DNA of 64,000 bases from Paenibacillus polymyxa (GCF_001719045.1 NZ_CP015423.1:1054001-1118000); one strand, 5' to 3'; shown: positions 53,798 to 63,728, counted from the stretch's first letter. A program made the numbers and translations. Notes: generated by a model from the sequence alone, not told the origin.

Positions 53798-54148
53798 GGT
53801 GTCATCTCCCCAAGAATAGTGAGCGAAAAGCTCTTAAATAATATGTCGGAAGTTTACAGTTGTATTAATATACTTTTGAATGAATTTTAATGAATTTTTA
53901 ATAAACGCAATTTAAGTTTTGCTATCTTAGTCTTAAGCTATGGCTCCAAAGAAAAGCTTGGCTTAACAACTTTAGTCGCCAGCTAACCCCTTATAGACCC
54001 CCTCAAGATTTGTTCTGCAACCTAACAAAAGCAGCACAAAGAGCCTCCGTTCAGACGCAGGCTCTTTTCCAAAAACTATGAACACGCAGGGTTATGCGGA
54101 CTTAGAGCGTTCCAGCGATCAGTAAGCGTAATCCTTTATTCTCTGTCG
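53798..54148. other. Intergenic stretch, no gene seen
   Basis: Holds the promoter region of the chemoreceptor and a hairpin (54038-54067, AAAGAGCCT/AGGCTCTTT) that ends the cueP-like gene. No convincing small gene. Confidence 0.5.
54038..54067 (-). terminator. Terminator of the CueP-like gene
   Basis: AAAGAGCCT pairs with AGGCTCTTT across 12 bases. Confidence 0.65.
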
Positions 54149-54688
54149 TTAACCCAACTGCATCGTTGTGATACACGTATCGTTTTTCTCGTATGTAGAG
54201 AATTCAGTTTCAGCCGTTTTACCTTCACGATTCACGCTAATGCGGTATGTTTTATCCCTCGGTAGCCATAGATCAATAAAACCATTGGATTGTGATTTCA
54301 TGGCGGCATTCTCCATGATGACATTCCCTTCGGAGTCGTGAACGGTCACATTGAACGCACCGTTTTTTATTTCGCCCTGGCAGCCCGTTAGACTATGAGT
54401 TGCACAAGGGTGGGTCTGTTCCACATATGGCGCAATCGAAACAAAAAACTCGTTGTCAGGCAAATCATAATTCACGGTCTGAGTATCGTCCCCTGTGACA
54501 ATCAACTGACTGGAATTAATGGAAGCGGACTGGGCTGTTGCCTTGCCTGCACTGATATCATGCACCAATTGCTTGATATTTGTCTTCCCCGGGTTGTCCG
54601 TCCCTTCTCTCTGAATATTCCCTGCAATTAGGTACGTCCCCAATGCGGCAACAACCAACCCTGAAGCGACCAAGATTCCTTTTTTCAT
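54149..54688 (-). CDS. CueP-family periplasmic/extracellular metal-binding protein
   Basis: A 179-residue exported protein. The ATG at 54688 (MKKGILVASGLVV) is preceded by GAGGAG; the earlier start at 54823 is unlikely. An N-terminal membrane helix is followed by the CueP core: HPCATHSLTGCQGEI with its two cysteines, GFIDLWLPRDKTYRISV, and the terminal DTCITTMQL cysteine. In Salmonella CueP is a periplasmic copper protein. In a Gram-positive it must act outside the membrane; copper handling is the likely role. Confidence 0.85.
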   Translation of the reverse strand: MKKGILVASGLVVAALGTYLIAGNIQREGTDNPGKTNIKQLVHDISAGKATAQSASINSSQLIVTGDDTQTVNYDLPDNEFFVSIAPYVEQTHPCATHSLTGCQGEIKNGAFNVTVHDSEGNVIMENAAMKSQSNGFIDLWLPRDKTYRISVNREGKTAETEFSTYEKNDTCITTMQLG

Positions 54689-54830
54689 CTGGAGTTCATC
54701 TCCTCGTCTGTTTTGTATTATTATAAGGGAGAATGCACCATAATGGGCAAAATGGGGTGCTGAAGTCACCGGATATTCACATATCTGTGTTGTGTGCTCA
54801 GACATATTTATAATGGGATACACTCGTTTT

Positions 54831-57218
54831 TTAACGGTCCCGGTTCACGACATAATGTATTAAGTGCTTCAGAAAAGCAATATTGCGTGGGATCTCTTTC
54901 AATGCTTCCATCGCGAGGCAATAGTGTTCCCACATCTCTTTACTGGCACCTTCTAGACCAAGGATGGACACGAAATTCGAATTGTTGTTATCCGAATCTT
55001 GGCCAACAGGTTTTCCGAGTAAGAGCATATCTCCTTCCACATCAAGCAAATCATCTTTAATCTGAAAAGCAATCCCCATATGATAGGCAAATTTCTTCAA
55101 AGCAGCAATTTCCGACTCCTTGACCTGTGCAAGCATGGCTGGCATAACCAGACAAGCCTCAAACGCCACTCCTGTTTTGTAAAAGCACACCATATTCAGC
55201 TGCTCCAAGGTCAGTGCCTTTCCTTTGGAATCCAGATCCATCGCCTGCCCCATACACATATCTTCTGCTTTCTGGGCCGAGTATTGTATCAAAGAAAGCA
55301 CCGTTTCAGCATTGAACTGGTCAAGGGACGATTGTTCCCCAATCGCCTTCTGGATCAGATACAGACCAGTTAGTTCCGCAGTGGCGCTATTGTGCACCTG
55401 ATGCAAGGTCTGACGCCCTCTACGGGTAGACGCATTATCCTGGGAAGGAAGATCATCAAAGATCAGGGAGGCGGTATGCATATACTCTAGTGATCTCAGA
55501 AGTGGCACGATTGCCGATGCATCTAGTCCATATTCGTTCACGCCCATGACCCAAGTCAATATAGGCCGTATCCGCTTCCCGTCCCCTTCAAGACTGTAAT
55601 TTGCAGCCTCAATAAGCTGTTCTTTCATGGCCGGAATCCCTTGAGGCTTGGTAATTTTCAATTGGTTGTTAATCTGCTCACGGACCATTTTGACCGTATT
55701 GAAAAAGTCTTCCTTTTCCCTCGCATCGTTTTTCAGATGGGTAATCATTTGGTCCCGAAGCAGCTTATCTAAGAAATCTACATCATCCGCTTTTTGTACC
55801 ATCTTCTGAATGAGATTATTAAATTCTGGATTTCCGGATGCAAAGATCTCCATCATTTCATTATACTTTTCTATACCTACACGTTCTTTATAACGTTTGA
55901 GTCCATTCATTGCACGATCCAGTATCACCTCACGAGCCATGGCATCGGAGTCATATACGTTATGGATCAAATAGGAAATAACCGCCCAGTATAATTCAAA
56001 GGGATTGATCAAATCCGGTCTCTGATGATGATATTTTAAATAGTAGGTATAAGGTGTTACCGCACCGTCTCTCATATCGTCAACCATATCCGCAAAATCA
56101 TCAGCAAGCTGGTTATAGATACCATAAAAGAATGTTCGTTGCTCAAAGCCCTCATCCGCAGAAGCACTAATCACGGAACGGACAATCAAGCGGGACGAAG
56201 AGGACTTCAAAATAACGGGTATATAAAGCTCTTCATTGGTATAAGTAGCTCGCGTTAGATCCTTAACACGGTCAATATCTTGAGAATGAAAAAAGACATA
56301 GGCCTGCTCGAAAAATGTTTGCTGTGTGTCCGGTCGCTGATGTTCCTTAATATACTCAAATGCATCCGAGAGCTCCGAATGTATGTATTGAATCAACTTC
56401 ATATGATTTCCAGTCCAATTGCCCAACTCAGGCACAGATCCACTGAGAAGCGCGGCACGTATCATACGGGAATATTGTTCTTTCTCTTGAACGTTCAGAA
56501 CCTGGGAATCGAGAAGATCATCGATGAAAGGATAGGTTAGACCATAGGAGTACCCAAGCCTGATGGCTTCATCAAGTCTGCGAGCACGTTCCATAGGCGA
56601 CACTGTATCGTCCATTTCTTCCATCACATGCAGAATAACCCCGACAATGATCTTAATCAGTTTGCGCTGGGCTTGCTCGGCATCCATCTCCTTGGGAATA
56701 TGGGAGGATACGGACCTAAGTTTGTTGATCACCCAAATTATCGCGGTCTCTATACCTTCCCTCTGGGCCCACCGATACACCCCGGCCAAATTCATAAATT
56801 CCGGTTGGTCTCCCCCGTTTGCACGGGTGGATTGGATCAAGTGTTTTTTTACGTCTGCAATCACACGCTGAATCCGGGTATGTGTGTCAGGAGAATCCAG
56901 AGCTTTGCCTAGGTCCCTCATATAAATATAGGAGACACTTCGGTCCAGATAATCATCCAATTTGCCTGTATAATTTAGCCATTGAATGTATCTATTATAG
57001 TCCCGAGTATCAGGTTTTCTTTTTCTCCGCGAAAAAAAGGATAACCATGAGGAATGTTGAAGATGATTTTCTTTCCACTTTTGAATGTCTTCTGTTAGGG
57101 TAGTCACATAAGATTTGTCTATGACCTGATCATACAGTAATGCAAAATACTGAATCGCCTTCCGCTCAGCCAGCTGATATCCTGTATTGGCTTGTAATTT
57201 TTCATTCATATGATGCAT
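54831..57218 (-). CDS. Polyprenyl synthetase with large extra N-terminal domain
   Basis: A 795-residue protein, more than twice the usual size of a prenyl synthase. The C-terminal 320 residues are a complete trans-prenyltransferase: first Asp-rich motif IFDDLPSQDN and second FQIKDDLLDVEGD, plus GKRIRP. The N-terminal 480 residues are all-helical and carry PFIDDLLDSQVLN, which resembles another DDxxD-like motif, and KLDDYLDRSVS. It may be a second isoprenoid-synthase-fold domain (a terpene-synthase-like half), giving a bifunctional enzyme, which is inference. GAGGTA precedes ATG 57218; a second ATG follows three codons on. Confidence 0.82.
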   Translation of the reverse strand: MHHMNEKLQANTGYQLAERKAIQYFALLYDQVIDKSYVTTLTEDIQKWKENHLQHSSWLSFFSRRKRKPDTRDYNRYIQWLNYTGKLDDYLDRSVSYIYMRDLGKALDSPDTHTRIQRVIADVKKHLIQSTRANGGDQPEFMNLAGVYRWAQREGIETAIIWVINKLRSVSSHIPKEMDAEQAQRKLIKIIVGVILHVMEEMDDTVSPMERARRLDEAIRLGYSYGLTYPFIDDLLDSQVLNVQEKEQYSRMIRAALLSGSVPELGNWTGNHMKLIQYIHSELSDAFEYIKEHQRPDTQQTFFEQAYVFFHSQDIDRVKDLTRATYTNEELYIPVILKSSSSRLIVRSVISASADEGFEQRTFFYGIYNQLADDFADMVDDMRDGAVTPYTYYLKYHHQRPDLINPFELYWAVISYLIHNVYDSDAMAREVILDRAMNGLKRYKERVGIEKYNEMMEIFASGNPEFNNLIQKMVQKADDVDFLDKLLRDQMITHLKNDAREKEDFFNTVKMVREQINNQLKITKPQGIPAMKEQLIEAANYSLEGDGKRIRPILTWVMGVNEYGLDASAIVPLLRSLEYMHTASLIFDDLPSQDNASTRRGRQTLHQVHNSATAELTGLYLIQKAIGEQSSLDQFNAETVLSLIQYSAQKAEDMCMGQAMDLDSKGKALTLEQLNMVCFYKTGVAFEACLVMPAMLAQVKESEIAALKKFAYHMGIAFQIKDDLLDVEGDMLLLGKPVGQDSDNNNSNFVSILGLEGASKEMWEHYCLAMEALKEIPRNIAFLKHLIHYVVNRDR

Positions 57219-57396
57219 TACCTCTACTTCTCATTTTGTTAAACATGGTTGCATTTCTCCCTGAGGGAACGAATTCGGATCATGTTTTTATCTTTATACG
57301 GAAAATAATCTGTGAGGTTACGAAATTTAATGGGGTCGAGGCGATATAAGAAGTAATCCCAAGAGGTGAATCGTCATGAAATATAGTGAACAAAAA

Positions 57397-57434
57397 AAGC
57401 TGGGTTCTGCTTCATAAGAAAAGCAGACCAGCTT
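57397..57434 (-). terminator. Terminator of the ADP-ribosylglycohydrolase gene
   Basis: AAGCTGGGTTCTGCTT pairs with AAGCAGACCAGCTT. Confidence 0.68.
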
Positions 57435-57453
57435 GATCTTTATAGATATCTCC

Positions 57454-58392
57454 TTAGAGTGTTTGGTCATTCTCAACCTTCTGCCATAAAGCCTCAGTCA
57501 GTTCATCTATCGTCTCCTTCATCGCCAGCTTCTCGCGCCAACGACTCGGGATACCACTTATTCCGTAATAAGCTCCTGCAATTTGCCCGTACACCGCCCC
57601 GGTCGTATCGGCATCATCCCCCAGATTCACTGCCAGCAGTGCGCCCTCTTCAAATGAAGTCGAATGGTGGAATGCCCACAACGCAGCCTCAAGGGAACGA
57701 ATGACATAACCGGTTCCTTGTATTTCGGGCGGCCCTTTATGCCGGTAAGATCCCCGAATTATTTCTTCAATGGCTGCCGAATAAGCCGGCTCGTCCTGCC
57801 GCCACTTATAACAGACCTCCGCCGATAACATGGATTCTTTGTCCGCTCCTCGCAGACCTGCCACAAGGATTGAAGCAAGCACAGCACAAGCCTCCACACT
57901 TTCGACTGCTCCATGGGTGGTTCGCGAGCTCATCTCAGCGTACTTCACCGCCTCTTCCGGACGGTTCGCATAGGCCATAGCCACAGGTGCAAGCCTCATA
58001 ATAGAGCCATTGCCGGCAGTCATGGGGTCAACGGACCCACTGTACGGATCTCCGGTAGCTTCGAAGCGATGCAGTGCTGCTCTCGTTGCACCACCGATAT
58101 CAAAGCACGTTCCCGTACTACTCATATATCCCAAGTGGTACCAATTGGTGTATCGGCGCATTTGATCTGCCGGATCAAAGCCATCTTTACGTACCATACT
58201 CTCGGCCAAGCAGAGCGCCATCGACGTATCGTCTGTCCACTGGCCCGGCTTTAACCCAAATACACCGCCGCCCACGATATCCGTTACAGGTTCAAATGTA
58301 CCTGGACTGCTGAATTCCACAGTGGTTCCCAAAGCATCGCCCACAGCCAGCCCAACCAGACATCCCAAAAAACGATCCTTGATAAGTGCCAT
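57454..58392 (-). CDS. ADP-ribosylglycohydrolase (DraG family)
   Basis: A 312-residue enzyme that removes ADP-ribose from proteins or small molecules. Landmarks are DRFLGCLVGLAVGDALG, GQWTDDTSMALCLAES and NLGDDADTTGAVYGQIAGA, the latter holding the paired magnesium aspartates. Single gene closed by the hairpin at 57397. The substrate is unknown. Confidence 0.9.
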   Translation of the reverse strand: MALIKDRFLGCLVGLAVGDALGTTVEFSSPGTFEPVTDIVGGGVFGLKPGQWTDDTSMALCLAESMVRKDGFDPADQMRRYTNWYHLGYMSSTGTCFDIGGATRAALHRFEATGDPYSGSVDPMTAGNGSIMRLAPVAMAYANRPEEAVKYAEMSSRTTHGAVESVEACAVLASILVAGLRGADKESMLSAEVCYKWRQDEPAYSAAIEEIIRGSYRHKGPPEIQGTGYVIRSLEAALWAFHHSTSFEEGALLAVNLGDDADTTGAVYGQIAGAYYGISGIPSRWREKLAMKETIDELTEALWQKVENDQTL

Positions 58393-58521
58393 TTTGGTTT
58401 ACGCCCCTTTTCAAATGTAATAACTAACGCATATTTTCCCATCTCGCCAGGAAGGAAGCAAAAATGCGGTAACGCCTTTTATTCGTAGATCAAGGCTGTA
58501 CAACGGCTATTCGGTTTTAAT

Positions 58522-58716
58522 TCAATGAAAATCCCCGCCTCGTGACGGTAAACGAGTGCTGCCAGAGCGAAGTTCTAGTCTCCACAGTTCTGCTTGTGTG
58601 TTTAGTGCCAGCAGGGTTATGCTTTCCTGAGAGTCGCCCTGTAGTGGATGAATGGCTGTAAGGCGTCCGATAGACGGTGGTAAATCAGGTAAAGAAACGT
58701 GATGGAATGGCATCAT
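58522..58716 (-). CDS. Small or truncated protein following the gene at 58716
   Basis: A 64-residue frame that overlaps the stop of the gene at 58716 in a TAATG arrangement, so it is translationally coupled. MPFHHVSLPDLPPSIGRLTA and LLALNTQAELWRLELRSG look like the N-terminus of a longer protein. Further out-of-frame coding-like text (VTAFLLPSWRDGK, then YALVITFEKGRK) up to 58390 suggests a frameshifted gene. Could be a pseudogene. Confidence 0.45.
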   Translation of the reverse strand: MMPFHHVSLPDLPPSIGRLTAIHPLQGDSQESITLLALNTQAELWRLELRSGSTRLPSRGGDFH

Positions 58717-59708
58717 TAAACCCCTTTTATTCTGGATAAATAATAATTTATACCCGCATTTGTGAAGCTGGATTTATCAACGAAAAATCTGATATCAAGC
58801 AATGCAGTCAATACTTTCATAAAAACTCCCGGTTTTTTCTTGCAAAACAACTTAAGATATGTAATTTCGCTAGGATCTCTTTTGAGAACAATATAGGAGT
58901 AATTCATCAAGATCAAGTTGGAGATGAACTGCTCTGTTGGAGATTGATGCTCATTGATACAGTCGATCAGCACCTCTAATACCCTATTTTTATTAGAGTT
59001 ATAGGCTTGTATAAACATCGTTGCTTCTACAAACGGCTTGTTGAAATCATCGAATGGAAAATCATATACATCATGACTACCCAGCATGAAGTTAACCCAT
59101 TGGCCTTGTAAAAATTTTATTTTTTCCAGCGCTGCTTGGGTATCCATATCCATCTTACTTTTGTGAATATGCTCATGCAAAATGTTAATAAGAATGTGCA
59201 GATCATAATGTTGTGCGTCTTCCATTCTGTACATAATCCTATTATTTTCAATCGTTAAACGATCATAAATGTCGTCACCTAAACCCAGTTCAAATAAAAG
59301 ATGTTGAAGGAAAAATAGTCTGTCCTGAGCAAACGTGAATTCATTGCCTCTATCTGCTAGATGTGAAACTTGATATTGATAATAAAAACAAAATAAGTTT
59401 TTTCTCCTATAAGCAACATCTTTATGTATATCAAAAACATTAAAAATGAGCGAAAGCAATCGAATCAGGCGTTCAGCATCCAGTTCGCTTCGAATGACAT
59501 GATCCATTTTTGTAAATTGCGACCTGTCAAACAGATCATGCCATCGCACTAGAGAAACATAATCCTGCTCGTTTATATTCAGGGTTAATATTCTTAAATT
59601 TTGCTCTTGATCGGGATAAGAATAAAATAGATATTCATGACTTAAATCAGAAATACGCTCATTAAAATAAGCTCTTAATTTGTAATCGTATATTTTAGAA
59701 AATGACAT
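58716..59708 (-). CDS. Conserved-looking orphan protein
   Basis: A 330-residue helical protein, start at 59708 (MSFSKIYDYKLRAYF) with AAGGAGG upstream; the frame start at 59753 is rejected. It contains HILINILHEHIHKSKMDMDTQ and many charged-aromatic helices. No family recognised. It is co-oriented with the ADP-ribosylglycohydrolase gene, 320 bp away, but a functional link cannot be made. Confidence 0.7.
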   Translation of the reverse strand: MSFSKIYDYKLRAYFNERISDLSHEYLFYSYPDQEQNLRILTLNINEQDYVSLVRWHDLFDRSQFTKMDHVIRSELDAERLIRLLSLIFNVFDIHKDVAYRRKNLFCFYYQYQVSHLADRGNEFTFAQDRLFFLQHLLFELGLGDDIYDRLTIENNRIMYRMEDAQHYDLHILINILHEHIHKSKMDMDTQAALEKIKFLQGQWVNFMLGSHDVYDFPFDDFNKPFVEATMFIQAYNSNKNRVLEVLIDCINEHQSPTEQFISNLILMNYSYIVLKRDPSEITYLKLFCKKKPGVFMKVLTALLDIRFFVDKSSFTNAGINYYLSRIKGV

Positions 59709-59920
59709 GCTTATCCTCCTTACAAGTAAGCCTGAGCATATTAAACTAAGCACAAAACATGTTCGAACTCCTATATTGTAAAATTAATCTGGTTAGACTG
59801 GCAAGGTGGCACAATTACAGAAACATATGTTCTCCATGTCTGTATTATGATATCTTTATGCTAGAAATGAAACGTTATTGTCGGAGGTCATAGCCTACAA
59901 TTAGAAAGGAATGGAAATCC

Positions 59921-60571
59921 TTGAAACAACTAAGTGAAGCTTTGTCCCGTTTTGTACAACAACAAAACTTGTATAATGAAGCCTACGGGCTGTTCCAAAA
60001 CCACGACATCCAGCCCCGGATGGAGAAAATTTCAGATTGCTGGGACAGCCAGATTCCTGTATCCCCCGAACTTGAGTATCTGTATAGCCATTATGAAATG
60101 ATCGATGCTAAGGCAGCAGGTACACACAAATTGAAAAATGCGGCAGTTGAAATTGGGGATGCTGCTGTCCTCTTTTTTGCTGCACCAGAACATCTGTATC
60201 GCCAACAACTAGGCTATCGCTGGATTACATCTGGTGAGCTTGTCCAAGAATCTTCTTCGTGGCCGCCCCATCATGTCGTGATTGCCACTTTTAATGACGA
60301 TCCAGTCATTGTCGATACTAGCGGACCCGATTCCCCTGTATATGCTGCATTCGAAGGCGGTGCGCCGCAGCAGGTGGCTGACTCTTTGGCTAACTTCTTT
60401 ACTGCTCTTTCCATCCTGATTGAAGGTGCCTGTACCTTTAAGGGAGAAGTGAAAGATGAAGAAACATACGAAACCAAAGCAGCATATATCGAGCACGTAA
60501 AACCATTGCTGCATTCGCTGTTGAGCGAAAATCAAACTACGTTTTTATTGGAATACCTATCCCTTTGTTAG
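59921..60571 (+). CDS. SUKH/SMI1-like protein
   Basis: A 216-residue protein starting at TTG (MKQLSEALSRFVQQQ) with AAAGGAATGG upstream. The second half has the SMI1/KNR4-like pattern: VVIATFNDDPVIVDTSGPDSP and YAAFEGGAPQQVADSLANFF. SUKH proteins often serve as immunity proteins for nuclease toxins. The next gene overlaps or abuts it, so a short operon with the DUF1697 gene is likely. Confidence 0.7.
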   Translation: MKQLSEALSRFVQQQNLYNEAYGLFQNHDIQPRMEKISDCWDSQIPVSPELEYLYSHYEMIDAKAAGTHKLKNAAVEIGDAAVLFFAAPEHLYRQQLGYRWITSGELVQESSSWPPHHVVIATFNDDPVIVDTSGPDSPVYAAFEGGAPQQVADSLANFFTALSILIEGACTFKGEVKDEETYETKAAYIEHVKPLLHSLLSENQTTFLLEYLSLC

Positions 60572-60603
60572 AAATCCTTTTTTTGAAGAGAGGTGGAGCT
60601 TAT

Positions 60604-61173
60604 ATGATCTATATCGCATTACTGCGGGGCATCAATGTCGGCGGCAATAACAAAATCGAGATGAAGAAGCTCAAGCAAACGTTTGAAAATGCAGGTATGG
60701 AGCATGTGACGACTTACATTAATTCTGGAAACATTATTTTTTCTAGTCAGACCCAGTCTAACCAGGAGCTTTCATTCATATTGGAACAGGCGATTCTGGA
60801 GGATTTTAGCTTACCCATTCGTGTCATCGTTCGTAATATGAAGGAGATTCAGAGCATTATGGAGGCACTGCCGAATGAATGGTCTAATGATACACAGATG
60901 AAAAGTGATGTATTGTTCCTGTGGGATGAAATTAACGATATTTCCGTTCTGGACAAACTTCCTTTGAAACCCGGAATAGGCCATGTAATATATACGACCG
61001 GCGCCGTTCTGTATTCTGTCAGCAAAGAACAAGTCACAAAAAGCGGGTTAACGAAATTAGTCGGCTCCAAGCTGTATCAGCAAATGACGGTGCGGAATGT
61101 GAACACAACACGACAGATTTACAAGCTGATGCAAATGGCTGAACAGGAAGAGTTACAGGATACGAGCTCCTGA
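60604..61173 (+). CDS. DUF1697 family protein
   Basis: A 189-residue protein. YIALLRGINVGGNNKIEMKK is the diagnostic DUF1697 opening, and TTYINSGNIIFSS follows. ATG 60604 has GAGGTGG 8 bases upstream. The family is widespread in bacteria and of unknown biochemical function. Confidence 0.9.
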   Translation: MIYIALLRGINVGGNNKIEMKKLKQTFENAGMEHVTTYINSGNIIFSSQTQSNQELSFILEQAILEDFSLPIRVIVRNMKEIQSIMEALPNEWSNDTQMKSDVLFLWDEINDISVLDKLPLKPGIGHVIYTTGAVLYSVSKEQVTKSGLTKLVGSKLYQQMTVRNVNTTRQIYKLMQMAEQEELQDTSS

Positions 61174-61214
61174 CTGTAGTCCAAAAGCAATCTTGGAAGA
61201 GTAAACTCAAAAAA

Positions 61215-61235
61215 GGGAGCCTTTTTACGGCTCCC
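61215..61235. terminator. Bidirectional terminator
   Basis: GGGAGCC facing GGCTCCC across seven bases, between convergent genes, flanked by A- and T-rich runs. Confidence 0.75.
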
Positions 61236-61288
61236 CAACTGTTTTTCTTCGATGTAATGTTTTCCCTAGTCTTTGTGTATTGGCCTCG

Positions 61289-62152
61289 TTAAATTTTAAA
61301 ACCTTCGACCAGTTCATTCAGTCGCGCAGCACTTTCCTTCACCTGATCAGACTGGTGTGCCACTTCAAGAGATTTCTCCGTCGATGAAACCATATTCTCT
61401 GCAATGTGCTGAGTGGATATAGCAGACTGTTCGCTGGCTGTTGCAATCTCATGGATTGCTCTCACCATGGTTTGGATCGTTTCATTCACCTGCTTAGAGG
61501 TGGCGTTCAAATCATTGACCGTGTTCGTATGCTCCACGGCATCATTGTAATATTGTCCTGCTGTATCCTCAAGCAGCTGATAATCCTTGCCTACCTGAGC
61601 TTGCAGGAAGTGCAATAATTCTTCGGCATTAGTAGTTAAATTCTCTACAGATTGCACAACTTCTTGAGTAACACTCTGAATTTGGTCTACCGCGTGTTTG
61701 GAGCCGTCTGCCAACTTGCGAATCTCGTTAGCCACAACCGCAAACCCTCGACCTGACTCACCCGCACGAGCTGCTTCAATGGATGCATTTAGAGCCAGCA
61801 AATTGGTTTGTGCCGTAATTTCTAAGATAGACTGAGAAAGTAAACGAATTTGGTCTACGCCCTTGGCTCGTTCTAGCGCTTCCTTCATCTTTTCATTGGC
61901 CTTCCGGTAAATTTCCTTGGCTGCTTTATTGGATTCACTAGCCGCATGCTTCAATGTTTCGGCTTTTACACTTGTATCATTGGCAGACTGAGCTCTTTCT
62001 TGAGTTTTGACCGAAATGTACTCTGCTGCCCGCTGCATTTCTTCCGCAGAATGGTTCATATTTTCGGTGTATGCCGAAGTCTCTTCCATAGCTGCTGACA
62101 GCTGTTCGACCGTGGCAGATACATCTCTAATCCGCTCATTGAGATCTGTCAT
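61289..62152 (-). CDS. Soluble chemoreceptor-type signalling protein, N-terminus disrupted
   Basis: A 287-residue product made almost entirely of the methylated coiled coil. [20 protein letters not shown] and [20 protein letters not shown] form the tip. There is no membrane helix, HAMP or Cache domain. Upstream text in a different frame ([15 protein letters not shown]) followed by in-frame [13 protein letters not shown] suggests the original gene began near 62240 and a frameshift broke it; the given ATG at 62152 has no convincing ribosome binding site. A sigma-D-like promoter is just beyond. Function as a cytoplasmic receptor is possible only if the start is used. Confidence 0.7.
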   Translation of the reverse strand: MTDLNERIRDVSATVEQLSAAMEETSAYTENMNHSAEEMQRAAEYISVKTQERAQSANDTSVKAETLKHAASESNKAAKEIYRKANEKMKEALERAKGVDQIRLLSQSILEITAQTNLLALNASIEAARAGESGRGFAVVANEIRKLADGSKHAVDQIQSVTQEVVQSVENLTTNAEELLHFLQAQVGKDYQLLEDTAGQYYNDAVEHTNTVNDLNATSKQVNETIQTMVRAIHEIATASEQSAISTQHIAENMVSSTEKSLEVAHQSDQVKESAARLNELVEGFKI

Positions 62153-62259
62153 ATTATGATTCGTCTGGTCACTCAGTTGGTTAATTTGGCGTGACTCATT
62201 TCGTCTATGGATAATAGTTCACGCTGCAGATCACAGAACGTGATGATATATATATCTAT

Positions 62260-62285
62260 ATATCGGTAGAAAACGCTTAAATTTA
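62260..62285 (-). promoter_or_regulatory. Sigma-D-like promoter of the soluble chemoreceptor
   Basis: On the minus strand TAAA (plus 62282-62285) lies 15 bases before CCGATAT (62260-62266), matching the motility sigma factor pattern. Confidence 0.6.
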
Positions 62286-62471
62286 TAAGTAAAATAACGG
62301 TACTGCAAAAATAAGAATATTATAGTAGGCAACTTCATATTTGGATTTGCTATGTAACTCAAAATTTTAGATATTCATGGGCTTAAAGAATTTGTTAAAC
62401 TAGAAGAGGAGTCCTTACACGAAGTGGGGCACATATAAACAACGACGCTGAATGATGGGAGAGAAAGTATT

Positions 62472-63056
62472 GTGACAAACATACAAAATAAAAAACAAGT
62501 ATATATAATCCACGGATACACAGCTTCGCCAGCCGATCATTGGTTCCCTTGGTTACAAGACAAATTACAGGAAGATGGAGTATCGGTAGGTATACTGGAG
62601 ATGCCCAACTCGCAATCCCCCAAACTTAATGAGTGGATCGAGCATCTATTACAAAATATTAAAGTTCTACATAAAGACACCTATTTTATTGGTCATAGCT
62701 TGGGATGTGTATCCATATTAAGATACCTACAGCAAGTAAGTATCCCAGAACCACTTGGTGGTCTCGTTTTCGTTTCCGGTTTTACTGATCCAGTGCCGAG
62801 TCTACCGTCATTAGATGAATTTACAAATGGCCATTTGGATTATCAGCAAATCATGGATTCGCTAAAAGCGCGTTCAGTTATCGCTTCAAAGGATGACACA
62901 ATTGTGCCCTTTGCACTCAGCAAGAAACTAGCTGAAGACATCCAAGCCGATTTCCATGAAGTAGACCATGGAGGACACTTTTTACAAAGTGACGGTTTTA
63001 CCACCTTACCGATGGTACATCAAGTGTTAATTGAAATGATGAATGCAAATAAGTAG
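62472..63056 (+). CDS. Alpha/beta hydrolase of the RBBP9/YdeN type
   Basis: A 194-residue serine hydrolase starting at GTG (MTNIQNKKQVYIIHGYTASP) with GGGAGAG upstream. HGYTASPADHWFPWL supplies the oxyanion region, FIGHSLGCVSILRYL the nucleophile serine, SKDDTIVPF the aspartate, and DHGGHFLQSDGF the histidine. This small lid-less fold is typical of RBBP9/YdeN hydrolases. Substrate unknown. Confidence 0.88.
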   Translation: MTNIQNKKQVYIIHGYTASPADHWFPWLQDKLQEDGVSVGILEMPNSQSPKLNEWIEHLLQNIKVLHKDTYFIGHSLGCVSILRYLQQVSIPEPLGGLVFVSGFTDPVPSLPSLDEFTNGHLDYQQIMDSLKARSVIASKDDTIVPFALSKKLAEDIQADFHEVDHGGHFLQSDGFTTLPMVHQVLIEMMNANK

Positions 63057-63135
63057 CATGACAGGCTTAGTTTGAAAACTTACATAACCCGCAAAATGGA
63101 ACCGGCGAAGGGTTCATTATTGCGGGTTCAATACA

Positions 63136-63672
63136 TCAATATAATGCCCATTTTTCCGTACACAGCTCTATAAATGAATGGGCAACCTGTTCACATTCGT
63201 CATATCCCAAACTACCAGAATGAGCAAAAAGAACGGGATACTCATTGTTTCTTTTTTCCTCTCTCATATCAAACATATAGTGGTTTCCGCACCCATCCAT
63301 CGCAAACGACACAGCACCCGGCATATATTCCGGTAACTCGTAGGCGAGGTTCATTTCTCTCAAATCTTCGGTATTGAAAAACTGAAAATAACGTTCTCCA
63401 TTTTGAAACTCCCCGCCGTTAGAGTATCTCAAAAAATCCATATAGCTGTCAGGAAATTGCCCTTGGGGCAGATGCCAGCTCACAGGATCTAAAGGTTTAT
63501 ATTGATCATAGAATGGAGACGACTTTGGAAAAGGGTTCACTTGTCTTTGCTTGATTTCGTGAATCTCTTGTTCCGATAGCTTTATGTTCCATGTTTTTAA
63601 AAAATTCGCGATTTGTTCATCCGTTGCTTCCGGACTTTTTACAAATTGTTGTTCAAAGTGAATACTCCACAT
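63136..63672 (-). CDS. SMI1/KNR4 (SUKH) family protein
   Basis: A 178-residue protein. ATG 63672 has GGAGG upstream. LPQGQFPDSYMDFLRYSNGGEF and YFQFFNTEDLREMNLAYELPEYMPGAVSFAMDGCGNHYMFDM follow the SUKH-1 pattern closely. SUKH proteins commonly neutralise toxins or act as adaptor proteins. It lies directly downstream of the DUF2625 gene on the same strand, so the two probably form an operon. Confidence 0.85.
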   Translation of the reverse strand: MWSIHFEQQFVKSPEATDEQIANFLKTWNIKLSEQEIHEIKQRQVNPFPKSSPFYDQYKPLDPVSWHLPQGQFPDSYMDFLRYSNGGEFQNGERYFQFFNTEDLREMNLAYELPEYMPGAVSFAMDGCGNHYMFDMREEKRNNEYPVLFAHSGSLGYDECEQVAHSFIELCTEKWALY

Positions 63673-63728
63673 ATCAACCAACCTCCATACCTCGATGCCT
63701 CTAAGAGTTGTTATTTCTACCGAGCAAG

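Noticed and set aside
57376..57415. 13-residue frame MKYSEQKKLGSAS with a good ribosome binding site
   Set aside because: Too short, and it overlaps the terminator stem of the ADP-ribosylglycohydrolase gene. No conserved feature.
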